64,000 nt of DNA, from positions 5,246,499 through 5,310,498 of the forward strand of contig NC_034421.1 in the NCBI RefSeq assembly GCF_002078875.1, given 5' to 3'. The stretch comes from Numida meleagris (taxonomy: Eukaryota > Chordata > Aves > Galliformes > Numididae). This document shows, one piece after another, positions 23,501 to 35,500 of this stretch (its first letter is position 1; the number at the start of each line of letters is the position of its first letter). The position numbers were made by a program, and so were the translations under genes. The notes under the pieces were generated by a model. That model saw nothing but the letters and a program-made list of their open reading frames with translations. It was not told the DNA's origin and did no database searches.

Positions 23501-26500
23501 CAGCAGCGGCAGCGCTACTGCCTGCAGGGCGCCGAGACCTACTACTACCTGAACCAGGTGGCAAGCCCCTGCCTCCTCCAAACCCTTTCCTGGGGGCTCA
23601 TGGGGTCCTCCTGTGTCCTACCCCTTGAAGTCTGGGGGTGCTGATGGCTTGGGGGGCCATGGCAGGGTGGGAACTGCGAGATCCCGGGCAAGGATGATGC
23701 GGAGGATTTCCGCCGGCTGCTCAACACCATGGAGGTGCTGGGCTTCAGCGTGGATGAGCAGAGTAGCATCTTCCGCATCCTCTCCTCTGTCCTCCACCTG
23801 GGCAATGTCTACTTTGAGAAATACGAGGTATGTGAGCCAGTCCAGTTCCAAGCTCTTTTGGCCTGATTTGAGGTGCATTAGAGGGGAATGTCCTGCTCCA
23901 TCACCCTGTGTCCTGCAGACGGACTGCCAGGAGATTGCAACGGTGGTGAGTGCCACAGAGATCCGGACAGTGGCTGAGCTGCTGCAGATCTCCCCCGAAG
24001 GCCTGCAGAAAGCCATCACCTTCAAGGTGACGGTGAGTGCATGGGGGGACAGCATTCCAGTCCAAGGGATGGGTCGGGGACCACTGTGGCTAAAACCTCA
24101 GTCACACCAATGCTTTGTGTGTCCCCAACCAGGAAACGTTGCGGGAGAAGATTTTTACCCCCCTGACTGTTGAAAGTGCTGTGGATGCTAGGTAAAGGGA
24201 GGGGGTCTGGGGCTGAGAGGATGGGGACACTGTAGTAGGGGACAGGGAAATAGAGTGATTTCATCCCCCAGTGCAGATTTGGTGCTGGTAGCAACACATG
24301 CAGCCCTGTGTGTGAAGTGCATTGGCCAGGCTGTACCGGGTGCTGCAGGTGCACAGAGCAGGGTGCCTTGGTCAGTGCTCTGCTTGTCCACCCCTTGCAG
24401 GGATGCCATTGCCAAGACCCTCTATGCCCTTCTTTTCGGCTGGCTCACTGACCGCATCAACAAGCTGGTGTACCCGCGGCAGGACACCCTCTCCATTGCC
24501 ATCCTGGACATCTATGGCTTTGAGGTGGGTGCAAACCTCATTGTGTACTCCATTTCCCCAGTTTTGCTGTGAACAGCTCCAGATAGTTTCATACCCCATG
24601 ACTCTTATTTGCAGGACCTCAACTTCAACAGCTTTGAGCAGCTGTGTATCAACTACGCCAATGAGTACCTGCAGTTCTTCTTCAACAAGATCATCTTCCA
24701 AGAGGAGCAGGTGGGCAGGAGGGCGGAGCCACGCACTGCTCATCTCTGGCCGTGTCACCATGGAGCTGGGGACTTTGGGGTGTCCAAGTACCCAACCTGG
24801 GGCACAGGGCTCAGTGAGCTGCTTCCATGGCAGGAGGAATACCTGCGGGAACAGATCGAGTGGAAGGAAATCCCCTTCAGCGACAATCAGCCCTGCATCG
24901 ACCTCATCTCCCAGAAACCCTACGGCATCCTCCGCATCCTGGATGACCAGAGCTGCTTCCCCCAGGTGAGGCTGTCTGGAGCTGGGACACTGAGGATGGC
25001 ACCACCGGGTTGTCACCATGCCTGGGTGTCACCAGTGCTGCTCAGCCCCTGGGCTGACCTGGACCATCTGGGAGTTCCACTGTCACCTGGCCGGGTATCC
25101 CCATCCTGGTGTTGCCAAACTGCCTGAGCTGTGCCACGGAGCTTCACCTTGCTACCTCTCCCCAGGCCACGGATCACACATTCCTGCAGAAGTGTCACTA
25201 CCACCACGGGACCAACCCACTGTACACCAAGCCCAAGATGCCGCTGCCGGAGTTCACTATCAAGCACTATGCGGGGAAGGTGACCTATCAGGTGTGTGAT
25301 GGGTTATAGAGCTGGTATGGAGGGTTGTGGGCCTGATTGTAGAATCATAAAGGTTGGGAAAGATCTCTAAGATCACCAAGTCCAACCATCCAAGTCAATC
25401 CATCACCACCATGCCCACCTAACCATGTTCCTAAAATCCAGCAGCAGGGGACAAGGGACAGACCCAGGGCTCTGGCTGGGGGCTGGGAGCAGTCCTCCAC
25501 CTGCAGAGTCCCAGCCTGGAGCTCCTCACCTCCCTCCTGAACTCCTCACTGTGAGGATTTTTCCTTTGCCAGGTTCATAAGTTTTTAGATAAAAACTACG
25601 ACCAGGTCCGTCAGGACGTGCTGGACCTGTTCATCAGCAGCAGGACCAAGGTAGGGCCCTGCCTGGGGCATGGATACATGCTGCTTGTAATGTCCCCAAG
25701 CATTTTTCCCCCACTCAAAGGGACCAGCAGGAGATGGTGCCACCGCATGCCCTTTTCCCATAGGGCTCCCAAGCCTTCGTGTCACACAGACTGCTCTTGG
25801 GTGGCCACCAGGGCCACCTTCCTGCTCCATAACCCTCCTTGTCCCTCCAAGGTGGTGGCCAACCTGTTCTTCGGCCATGCCCAGGTGCTGGCCCGGCAGA
25901 GGAGTCTGGTCAGAAGGAGCAGCACCCGAACGCGGCGTTACAAGGCTCCCACCGTGGCCGCACGGTTCCAGCAGTCTCTTCTGGACTTGGTGGAGAAGAT
26001 GGAGAGGTTGGGGCAAGAAGGACACACATGGCACTGCTGGAGGGAGTGGGACCGCTGGACCCAAGCCCCTGGTGGCCAGGCTGGCTTTGTCCCCTGTCCC
26101 TTAATGGTGTCTCTCCAACATAGGTGCAACCCCTTCTTTGTGCGCTGCCTCAAACCCAACAACAAGAAGGTGAGCGTGGTGGGTGCATGGTGCCGCATGG
26201 GTCCCCATGTCTCCCTGCCCCTTGCTGGTGGGGATCTGCCCACGTGGCTACCAAGGCTTCACTCCTTGTCCCCCCAGGAGCCAGGGCTCTTTGAGGCTGA
26301 CGTGGTCAGCAGCCAGCTGCGCTACTCAGGCATCCTGGAGACCATCCGCATCCGCAAGGAAGGCTTCCCCATCCGCATCCCTTTCCTTGTCTTCATTGAC
26401 AGGTGCTGGGGGTGTGCAGGGTGGTGGCTGTGGGTTGGGAACTGCCAACTCTGGGGACCCCACAGCAGGGAGCTGAGAGCCACCCACTTGGGCTAAAAGC

Positions 26501-29500
26501 ACCAGGAGAATTTGCTATCCCAGGCAGTGGGGGGTGTCCATGCAATGTGGTGGAACAGAGAGGTCCCGTGTGGTGGCAGTGCCGGTGACAGTGCCATGGG
26601 CTCCCCCAGGTACCGCTGCCTAGTCGACATGTGGTCCAACGTGGTCCCCAATGGGGCCAACTGTGTGGAGATGCTGAGGAACCTCTGCCCCGTCAGCCCC
26701 AGCATGTACTACGTCGGCGTCAGCAAGGTACCGTCCTGCTAAGGGCTGCTGGAGAATTTGAGGTGTTCGGGTACAAGCAATGGGGGCTCACGGCGTGCTC
26801 CCCCCAGCTCTTCCTGAAGGAGCAGCTGTACCAGGCACTGGAGAGCAAGCGGGCCCGCGCACACCACCTGGCCGCGCTCACGCTGCAGCGCTACGCCCGC
26901 ACCTTCTTCATCAAGAAGCGCTTCCGCTCCCTGCGCAGAAAAATCGTCCTGCTGCAGAGCCGGGCACGTGGCTACCTGGCCAGGTGGGGCTGGGGGTCAC
27001 TGGGGTGGGGGGACAGCGGGGAGCACAGGATGATGGAGTGCCCTCCTGCAGGCAGCGGTACCGCCGCATGAGGCACACACTCATCAAGTTCAGGTCGCTG
27101 GTGCACATCTATGTGAACCGCCGGCGGTACCTCAAGGTGAGATGGGCAACAGCGGCACCACCAGATCCTGGAGCCCTTCAGACTCCCATCCCCACCACCT
27201 CCTTGGTGGCATGGGCAGGGGACACCAGGACAAGGGCACCCTGGGGTGGGCCCATGCCTCTGGGTCTCCTTGGTGCTGGGGGCTCAATGTAGCATCCCTG
27301 CTTGCAGAGGAAGGAAGATGCACGCCGGCGGGCGGAGGAGGAGAAGGAAAGAAGGAAGCAGGTAATGAAGTGATGCTCTTGTGCCCTCACCCGTTGCCAT
27401 GGCACAGCACCCCACGGTATTGGGATGAGGAGGAGCAGCGCAGCAATGGGGCCCCGTCCCTGTGCTCACGGCAGGAGCTGACGAGGAGGGAGGTGGTGGA
27501 CGTGACACACCTGGAGATCCCCGCTGAGCTGATGGGGCTGCTGGAGGCTGCGGCAGGTGAGTGGGTCAGACACAGGCCCCAGCCCGTACCACCCTCATCC
27601 CCATCCCTGGGTGCAGGTGCTGGAGCTGCTGGCTGTGTGCTGCAGCTGCCCGTGAGGTGAACGCCGGCTGTGTGGTCCTGGTGCCGCCGCCAGCATTGCA
27701 GCCCGACTCCCAGCTCACCCTGCCGCTCGACATCAACGATTACTCCATGGCCAAGTACGTGCGGGGCCACTTCCAGGTAAGGGTGGCACCGGCCGCCTGC
27801 CCCAGCGGGCGGGGGGCTCGTGGGGGTCCTCGTTGCCCTGGACATGGTGCAGCGGCAAGGTTCTGGGTCCCTGAGGCAGTGCCATGGGGCGTGAGCGGGG
27901 CCAGCTTGCGGGGTGGCTGCGGTGCTGCGTGGAGCTGGGGGTGGCCCTCCTCTGCCCTCCCTCCCTGTGGGTTCTGTCGTCTCCAGGGGCCGGGGGGACC
28001 CCGCTGAGGTTATTGGAGAGAGACCCGCCAAGCCCTCCTGGACACCCGACGCGGGGCCGGGAGACCCAGGTCGCTTTGCTCCTTGGCCCCAGCTGCTTTT
28101 AATCTTTCCTCTTCCTCCTCTTCTTCCTCTCACACTATTTACGATGTGTGTTTCCAAGTCCCCAGAATCCCCAACAGCAGCGCATCCTGCTCTCAGCCTC
28201 CATGCGGTGCCGGCCCCATCCCACATCCCAACCCTTTCTCAGTCCCAAAGCCTCCATCCTCAACACTCAGAGCTTCCCACTGCATCCCCGGGTGGCAGCG
28301 GCAGGGTCCCCTGGGGGGGCAGGTAGCCACAGGTGCAGGTGTCACTACAGGAGCCGGCCTTTGGGATGCTGACGGCCCCGCTGGTGGCCCCACTCACGCG
28401 GCTGGATGAGGAGCTGTGCCATGAGGCGCTTGGCCTCTTCAAGCTGGTAGGTGGGAGAGCGCAGAGTGAGGAAGAGGAGCTGGGCTGGGAGGAAGGAGCC
28501 AGGCAGCCCCCGCCTCGCTCTGCCCTTACAGATCCTGCGCTTCATGGGTGACCCGGGGCTGGGTGGCAAACAGGAGACCCTTTTTGGCAACTACATCGTG
28601 CAGAAGGGGCTGTCGGCGCCGGGGCTGCGGGATGAGCTGCTGGCACAAGCCGCCAACCAGGTCTGGCGCAACACCAACGTCAACAACGAGGAGCGGGGCT
28701 GGCTGCTGCTGGCCGCCTGCCTCAGCGCCTTCCCCCCATCTGCCGCCTTTGACAAGTACTTGCTGAAGTGAGCTGGGGATGGGGGCTTGCTGGGACCCCA
28801 GGGGGTGGTGTGGGATGGGGTCCGGGTCCTTTGGAGGGATAATCTGGAATGTGTTGCTGAGGACAGTGCCTAGATCCTGTGGGTCGCGTGTAGATAGCCA
28901 GCCTGGTAACAGTGCTGGATGCTTCCAGCATCCCCCAGGACCATCCCAGCACATGTGCCCAAGGATGCTGCTCCCATCTGGGGGTGCTCTGAGGTCCCTC
29001 CATGGTCCCTTACGGCCTGTGTCTGGGACCACCACAGGGTCACCCCTCAGCAGCCCTCCTTTCCCTGCAGGTTTGTCTCCGACTATGCCTTTGCTGGCTA
29101 CAAACCGGTGTGCCAGCGCAAGCTGATGCATGCCATGGCACGGTCCCAGCTGGGTGCCCGCGCTTACCCGCCCTCACTGCTGGAGTGGACGGCAAACCGG
29201 CGGCAAGCCAGCATGGCACTGCAGCTCTTCTGCTTCGATGGTACAGGGTGGCACAGGGCTGGGTTCTTGGAGGGTCCCAGTGCAAGAGGGGACCTCGGGA
29301 CCCGCTCACCACCCATCCCTCCCCAGGTGACCAATTCTCCTGCCCCGTGCACTCCTGGAGCACTGGTGAGGACCTGGCAGGAGATGTCCTGAAGCACAGG
29401 TACCACCGGCTCGGCTCCCCATAGCTCACCCTAAGACATCTGGGGTGACCCCAAATCTGGGGTGGGAGCCACGTTGCCCAGCTCTTGGGCACGGTGTCCC

Positions 29501-32500
29501 CCCAAGCTGGGTGAGCCTGTCCCCAGTGTCCCACTGTCAGCAGGGGGCTGGCAGAGGGCTGGCGCGGGTGGTCCGTGGCCATGAAGGTGGGCACCCAATG
29601 GGCCGAGCTGGCTGGCCATGATTATGTCCTGGACCTTGTCTCCGACCTGGAGCTGCTGCAGGGTTTCCCCAAGCAGAAGTCCTGCTTCCTCATCGCCTGG
29701 GACGGGGCAGGAAGCCGGGACCGTGCCAGCTGGGCGTAGGTACCTGGGATGGGACATGGCCCCGCAGTCAGCACAGGGCTGGATGGGTGCCATAGGGGCA
29801 CGGGTTGGGGCAAATCCCCGCTCTCTGTAGGGTGCATCCCGTGGATTTGGATGAAGTGCCGCCTCCTCCTGCTGTCAGAGCACCCACGCTGCCGTCGCTG
29901 GTGGAGGCAGAGGGGTACCCACCACATGGTAGGACAGCCCCCAGCCCCGAGCTGCCCATGGGGCTGTGCTCACTGCAGGGCTTCGGGGCTCATCCTGCAC
30001 TCTGCCTACCAGACACCGACTTTGGGGAGCACAGAACCCAGAAGGGTTTGGATCGGTACCTGGACAGCCTCTTTGACCCAGTGCTCTCCTACGGCAATGG
30101 GGTAAGTGGCATCCCCCCGCCCGAGGCTCAGCAGGGCCGGGGGTGTGGGGTATAATGCAGCCTCTGTGGGGGGGCTGTGCCTCAGTTTCCCCATGACACC
30201 TGGTCACCAGGAGCTGGAGAAGCCAGCTGCCATCGTGCAGAGGATGAAGGGAGGCGGTGGTGTTGGAGGGGGGGATAGCAGTGGTGGTGCCAAGCAGCTG
30301 CATCCAGCCATGCCCCCTGACACGCGGCAGCCGAAGGGTAAGTTCCTGGGTCCCTCCTTGGCTCCGTGCCTCAGTTTCCCCACCTGATCCCTGGTCCCTT
30401 GGTTTGGGGAACACCCTGGCACCCCGCAGCCCTGGGTGCCAGGCATGCTGAGCTCTCCATTTTGCCTTCACAGGTGCAGAGCCAGCCTCACCCCCACAGC
30501 GCTGCGCAGACCCCAGCCCACCACGTCCCCCGGTCAGTGGGGCAGGGCTGGGAGGAGCTGAACCCACTCCTGCCCAGGCTGCTCCCCAGCCATGGGGGAA
30601 CTGGGGGGCAGTGGGGCAGGGGCTAGATCCTCATGGTGCAATTCGCCTTGCAGGGCAGAACAGCAGAGGGGGCACCCACACGGGCCCCCCAGCCCCGGCC
30701 CTACTTGCAGAAAGCAGGTAAGGGGTGCCTGGGCCAGGGGCTTGGCACCAAGTGGGCAAGGTGCCCACACAGTCCCCATGAGCCACAGTTTGTCCTCACA
30801 GTGCCCACGGGCTGGCAGTGGAACGGTGAGCCAGTGCAGCACTCCCGGCTCAACTCGGAGCACATCCCAAGGCCTACGCACAACATCCGCAACATCATCC
30901 GGCAGTGCCAGCCCACCCCACGCGGCCCGCAGCCCCACAGGTACCTCCAGGCCCTACACTGAGCCGTGGGGCTGCCAACCATGTCCTCCGGCCCCATTAC
31001 CCTCTTCCTGGAGCGTGTGTGATGCTGGGATGCAGGTGATCCTGAGATGCGGGTGATGCTGGAATGCAGGTGATGCTAGTACGTGGACAATGGCTGGATG
31101 CAGGTGATGCTGGTGTATGTGTGACATTAGGCTGCTGTCTCCGCAGCAAGCTCTTTGGGAAGAAGCTGGATCCCCACGAAGAAGCCTTGCAGATCCTGAA
31201 GGAGCAGCTCTCAGCAGCCCGGGCGCCTGCAGCTGTGGTAGGGATGTGTCCACATTTGTGCCTCCTGTGCCAGGCTGGGGGAGCTGCTAGCCCCGACCTC
31301 AGTCTGCTTGCTGCCTCGCAGGGGCCCATGGAGGCAGTGGCTGCAGTGAAACCGGTCCCCAGTGGCAGGTACCAGCTGAGAGCACCGATGGGGCGACCAG
31401 CAGCCTCCCGACCTCCAGGTATCACGAGGCAGAGCCACACTGGGGTCCCAGGGCAGTGGGGCAACTTGTCCTTTCCCCGTGGCACCAGGTGCGGGTGAAG
31501 GTCCAGCTCTGCAGCATCCTCATGGGATAACAGCTGTGCCCTCCCCTGGTCCCTGTGCCTCAGTTTCCCCTGGAAGAGAGGGGCTGTTGGCAGTCAGCCC
31601 CGGGGACGTGCAGGGCTTTCCATCCCTTTCCAGTCTTCGTGTCGAGGGAGCTCCCATCTGAGGCACAGCAGGTGCAGACCCAACTTCACCACAGCTGCAG
31701 TGAGGACTTCTACACCTACCACAACGTGCCCTGGAAAATATACATCCGCAAGGAGGTGCAGGGCTGGGGACAGGGCTGGGAACAGCCTGCTCCATGGGGC
31801 ATGGGGAGAAGGCAGGGGGACACATGGTGTGAGCAGCATCATCTGCTCCATACTCCAGCGGGTCTGTCCCTGCCCCCTCTGTGCTGGGACAAGGTTGGTA
31901 TCAAATCTCTGCATGGATAAAGGGAATTTTCCCAGCTGAGCCATGCTGGTGTCCCTCCTGGCAGGTTTTCTACCCCAAGGACAGCTTCAACAACCCACTG
32001 CTGCTGGACCTCATCTTCCGGCAGGTGAGGAGCTGAGCTGGCCCCACATCCCTGCCTCCAGCGCCACTGAGACTCCGATGGCCTGGCTGAAGGCAGGGGA
32101 GACCTGAGGGTGTCAGGGACACATTGCTCCCTGTGCTCCTCACCCCAGATCTTCACTGACACGCTCTCCGACACCTGCATCCGCATCAGCCCTGAGGAGC
32201 GGCTCCGCATGAAATCCCTCTTTGGTAAATGCTCTTCTGCACCACAAATACAGCTGTTCCAGGGGGGGAGGAGGGAGCTCACAACGGGGTGCTCCCATCC
32301 TCCCACTCCGGCAACTGTCCCCATCTCTTGGGTACCTCTGAGCCACAACCGATTCTGCTTAAATTTGAACCAGTTTTGCCTGTAAGTGAGCTGGTTGTGA
32401 CCTGGTGCTCGGCAGAGTCACACGTTGTGTTAGGGCTCAGCCAGGCTTGCTCCGTTAGGGTGATGTGTCTCCCTGTCCCGGTCAGGCTGGGAAGTGGGAT

Positions 32501-35500
32501 GAGCAACTTCACCTCGCAACAAAACCAGAACCATTTTGTTTTCCCCACAGCGGAAAACAAGCTGGACTCCTTCAGCCCCGTGGCCACCGAGAGTGTCAAG
32601 AAGGAGATCGTGATGGCCGCCCGGGACAGCTGCGAGGTTTATTTTTCACGCCTCTTCCCTGCCACGGTGAGGGCACATCATGGGGTGGGACACAGCAGTG
32701 ACGGTCCCTGTGCCCTGTGGCTGATGTGTGGTGACGTGCAGGGCAGCGTGGGGACAGGCGTGCAGATCCTGGCCGTGTCCCACGCTGGCATCAAACTGCT
32801 GCGGTTGGTGAAGGGCACCAACATGCCCGGGGAGCAGCTGCGCGTGCTGCGGGTGTACAGGTAGGGGCTGCCCCACGTGTCCTTGGGGATGGGTGCTGTG
32901 GGTGCCCGGTGCTTCACCCTGCTCTCGCCCTGCCACAGCTACGCCGATGTGCTCTTTGTGGCCACCCCATCCAGGAACATGTTGGAGTTCAACCTGAGCA
33001 GTGAGAAGCTCATCCTCTTCTCTCCGAAAGCTCCTCAGGTGAAGGCCATGGTGGATCACTTCATCACGGAGCTCAGGAAGGTGGGAGACACATCTTGGGG
33101 ATGGGGCAGGCAGCAGGGGACAGCCTGCTCATGGGACTGTGCCTGGGACCTGTGGGCTTCGGTGGGGTTGGCACTCTGGGGTGGTTCTACAGGTGCTTGA
33201 GGCCCCTGTGCATGGGTGTGCATACTTTTCCATGGGTGTGCATGAATTTCTACGGGTGTGCATGCATTTCCATGGGTGTGCACACATTTCCATGAGTGCA
33301 TGTGCATGCGTGCATGGGCTGTGCCAGCCCCCCCTGCCCCCAGGACTCCCAGTACGTGGTGGCTGTGAGGAACTACAGCCCTGAGGATGGGGCTCAGCTC
33401 AGCTTCCACAAGGGGGACATCATCCACCTGCAGCCATTGGAGCACCCCAAGATTGGTGAGCCACCTCCTCTCCTCGCCCCTTGCCCTTCATGAGCTCGAG
33501 GGGTCCCACCCCACCCTCAGCCAGGGCATAGCTCTGGGGACATGTTGGCGGCCTGGAGGTGGCCGTCCCTGTGATATCCATGGCCGTGTTCCCACAGACC
33601 ACTACTACGGCTGCGTGGTTCGCAAGAAGGTGATGTACCTGGAGGAGCTGAAGATGGGCACCCAGGATTTTGGTGGGTGGCTCTGTGGTGTCCCTGTGTG
33701 TGTCCCAATGTGTGTATACATCTGACCTGAGCCTTGTCCCACCCTGGGGCTGGATCCCGCTTTTGTTGCCGCCCAGCAAGCTGGCTTTGGCTCTTTGTGA
33801 CACCAACCCAAAGCAGAGGGATGCTCCCCTGTGGTTCCCATCCTGGGTGGCTGCAGCACTGAGTGCTGCCCCATGTCCCTGCACCCAGTGGTGTCTGTGT
33901 CCTCTCTTCTGTGCCCTTGCCTCATGCAATGCCAAGCTGCACCTGCTTCCAGCTGAAAGCCACAGCCAGACCCCCTGGGGAGGGCTTGTGGGTGCCACAG
34001 GGGTGACACCTGGGGCCATCCCCACCCCTCTGCCCGGTGCAGGGTGGAAGTTCGGGGCCATCTATGGCAGGTCAGGGCTCTTCCCAGCTGAGTACGTCCA
34101 GCCCGTTGCGGCCCCTGACTTCGTCCACTTGCCAGCGGGGAGGAAGGAGGAGCCTGGGGACAAGCAGGGCAGGGTGGCAGCCTCAGGGGCTGTGGCCATG
34201 GCTGTGGCTTCCACTGCTGTGGCCCGGGAACTGGACCGCAAAACTGAGGTGAGTATTGCCCTGGGGCCATCACTCTGTGCACGGTGCCGGCCATACCCTG
34301 TGCCCACCGCTCCTTTCTGCAGGGCTCCCCGACCAGCACTGCCTTCCAAGAGGGTCCAGAGAGTGACAGCACTGAGCATCTTGGGGATGGCATGGGGACT
34401 TGCCCCATGCTGGCCTTTGCCAAGCGGTATTTCCGTGCAGCGCAGCGTGGGACCACGTGAGTGCTTGATGGAGGGACTGGGACACCATGGGGATGGCTGT
34501 GCCCACCTGCTCCCTCATCCCTCTCTCCTAGTGAGTCCTGTGGGAGCAAAGGCAAGAAGGATGGGCCCAACGGGATAGAGATGCTGAGGTTCACCAAGGT
34601 GCGGGGAAGTAGGGCGAATTGGGGATGGCAGTGTCATGCAAAGCTGGGGTTTGTTGTGGTGTGGCACCCTGTGCCTGGAGATGTCCCTCGCTGTGGCATC
34701 ATCCATGGGTCCCCTTGAGGTCCTGATGTGCTCAGGATCTCTCCCAACACTCACCTTCTACCCCAGATCCCCATCCAGGAGTCGCTCATTGAATTCACAG
34801 ACAGCAGTGTCAGCAAGCTGGCGACTGAGGCTTTCCAAGGTGGGCATGGCTCCCCACCCCATGCTCCTGCCCCAGGGGTAGCCAGATGGGCTGCCTTCTC
34901 CAGCCTCCTTGCCCCACGTCCTGTGGTTTGGGAGGCTCTCTATACAGAGGGCAGTATGTCCCTTGGGAAGGGATGGGATGAGCTCTGTCACCTTGTGGCT
35001 TTGTCACCCCCAGCTGTGATGAAGTTCATGGGTGACCACCCTCTACGAGGGCAAACGGAGCTGGACATTGTCTGCACCATCCTCAAGGTAAACCCCACAG
35101 CAGAGTGCTGAGTGGCGGCCGTGGCTGTGGGGATGTCCCCAGCCATGCACCGAGCACTGCCTCTCCCCCAGCTGTGCGCCGAGCATGAGGTGCTACGGGA
35201 TGAGGTATACTGCCAGATCATCAATCAGGTCACTGACAACACCAGCTCCAAGCCGTGAGTCCCTGTCTCCGTGTTAGAGGCTGGTGCTGGGGACAGCTGT
35301 GTCCTCTTGCAGCCCACACCGCACCATGCTGGTCCCCGGGGCTGTGGGTGCCACCATGGGCACCCTTCACTCTCCCTGGGGCTCAGCCCAGACTCTTCCC
35401 CGCAGGGACAGCTGCCAGAAGGGCTGGAGGCTGCTCTACATCCTCACCGCCTACTACAAGTGCTCTGAGGTGCTCAGGCCCTTCCTCCTGGCCTTCCTGC

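Noticed and set aside
24372..25019. 215-codon frames on both strands within the MYO15A motor
   Set aside because: They are alternative-frame readings of two or three real motor exons plus short GC-rich introns.
29731..29745. TAG in frame at the end of MYO15A exon 33, possible nonsense or frameshift
   Set aside because: A good donor GC|GTAGGT lies just before the stop, and the next exon at 29831 continues the frame and matches the family pattern.
33200..33320. Regular repeats considered as CRISPR-like array
   Set aside because: Continuous 20-bp tandem repeat without unique spacers, in a vertebrate intron.
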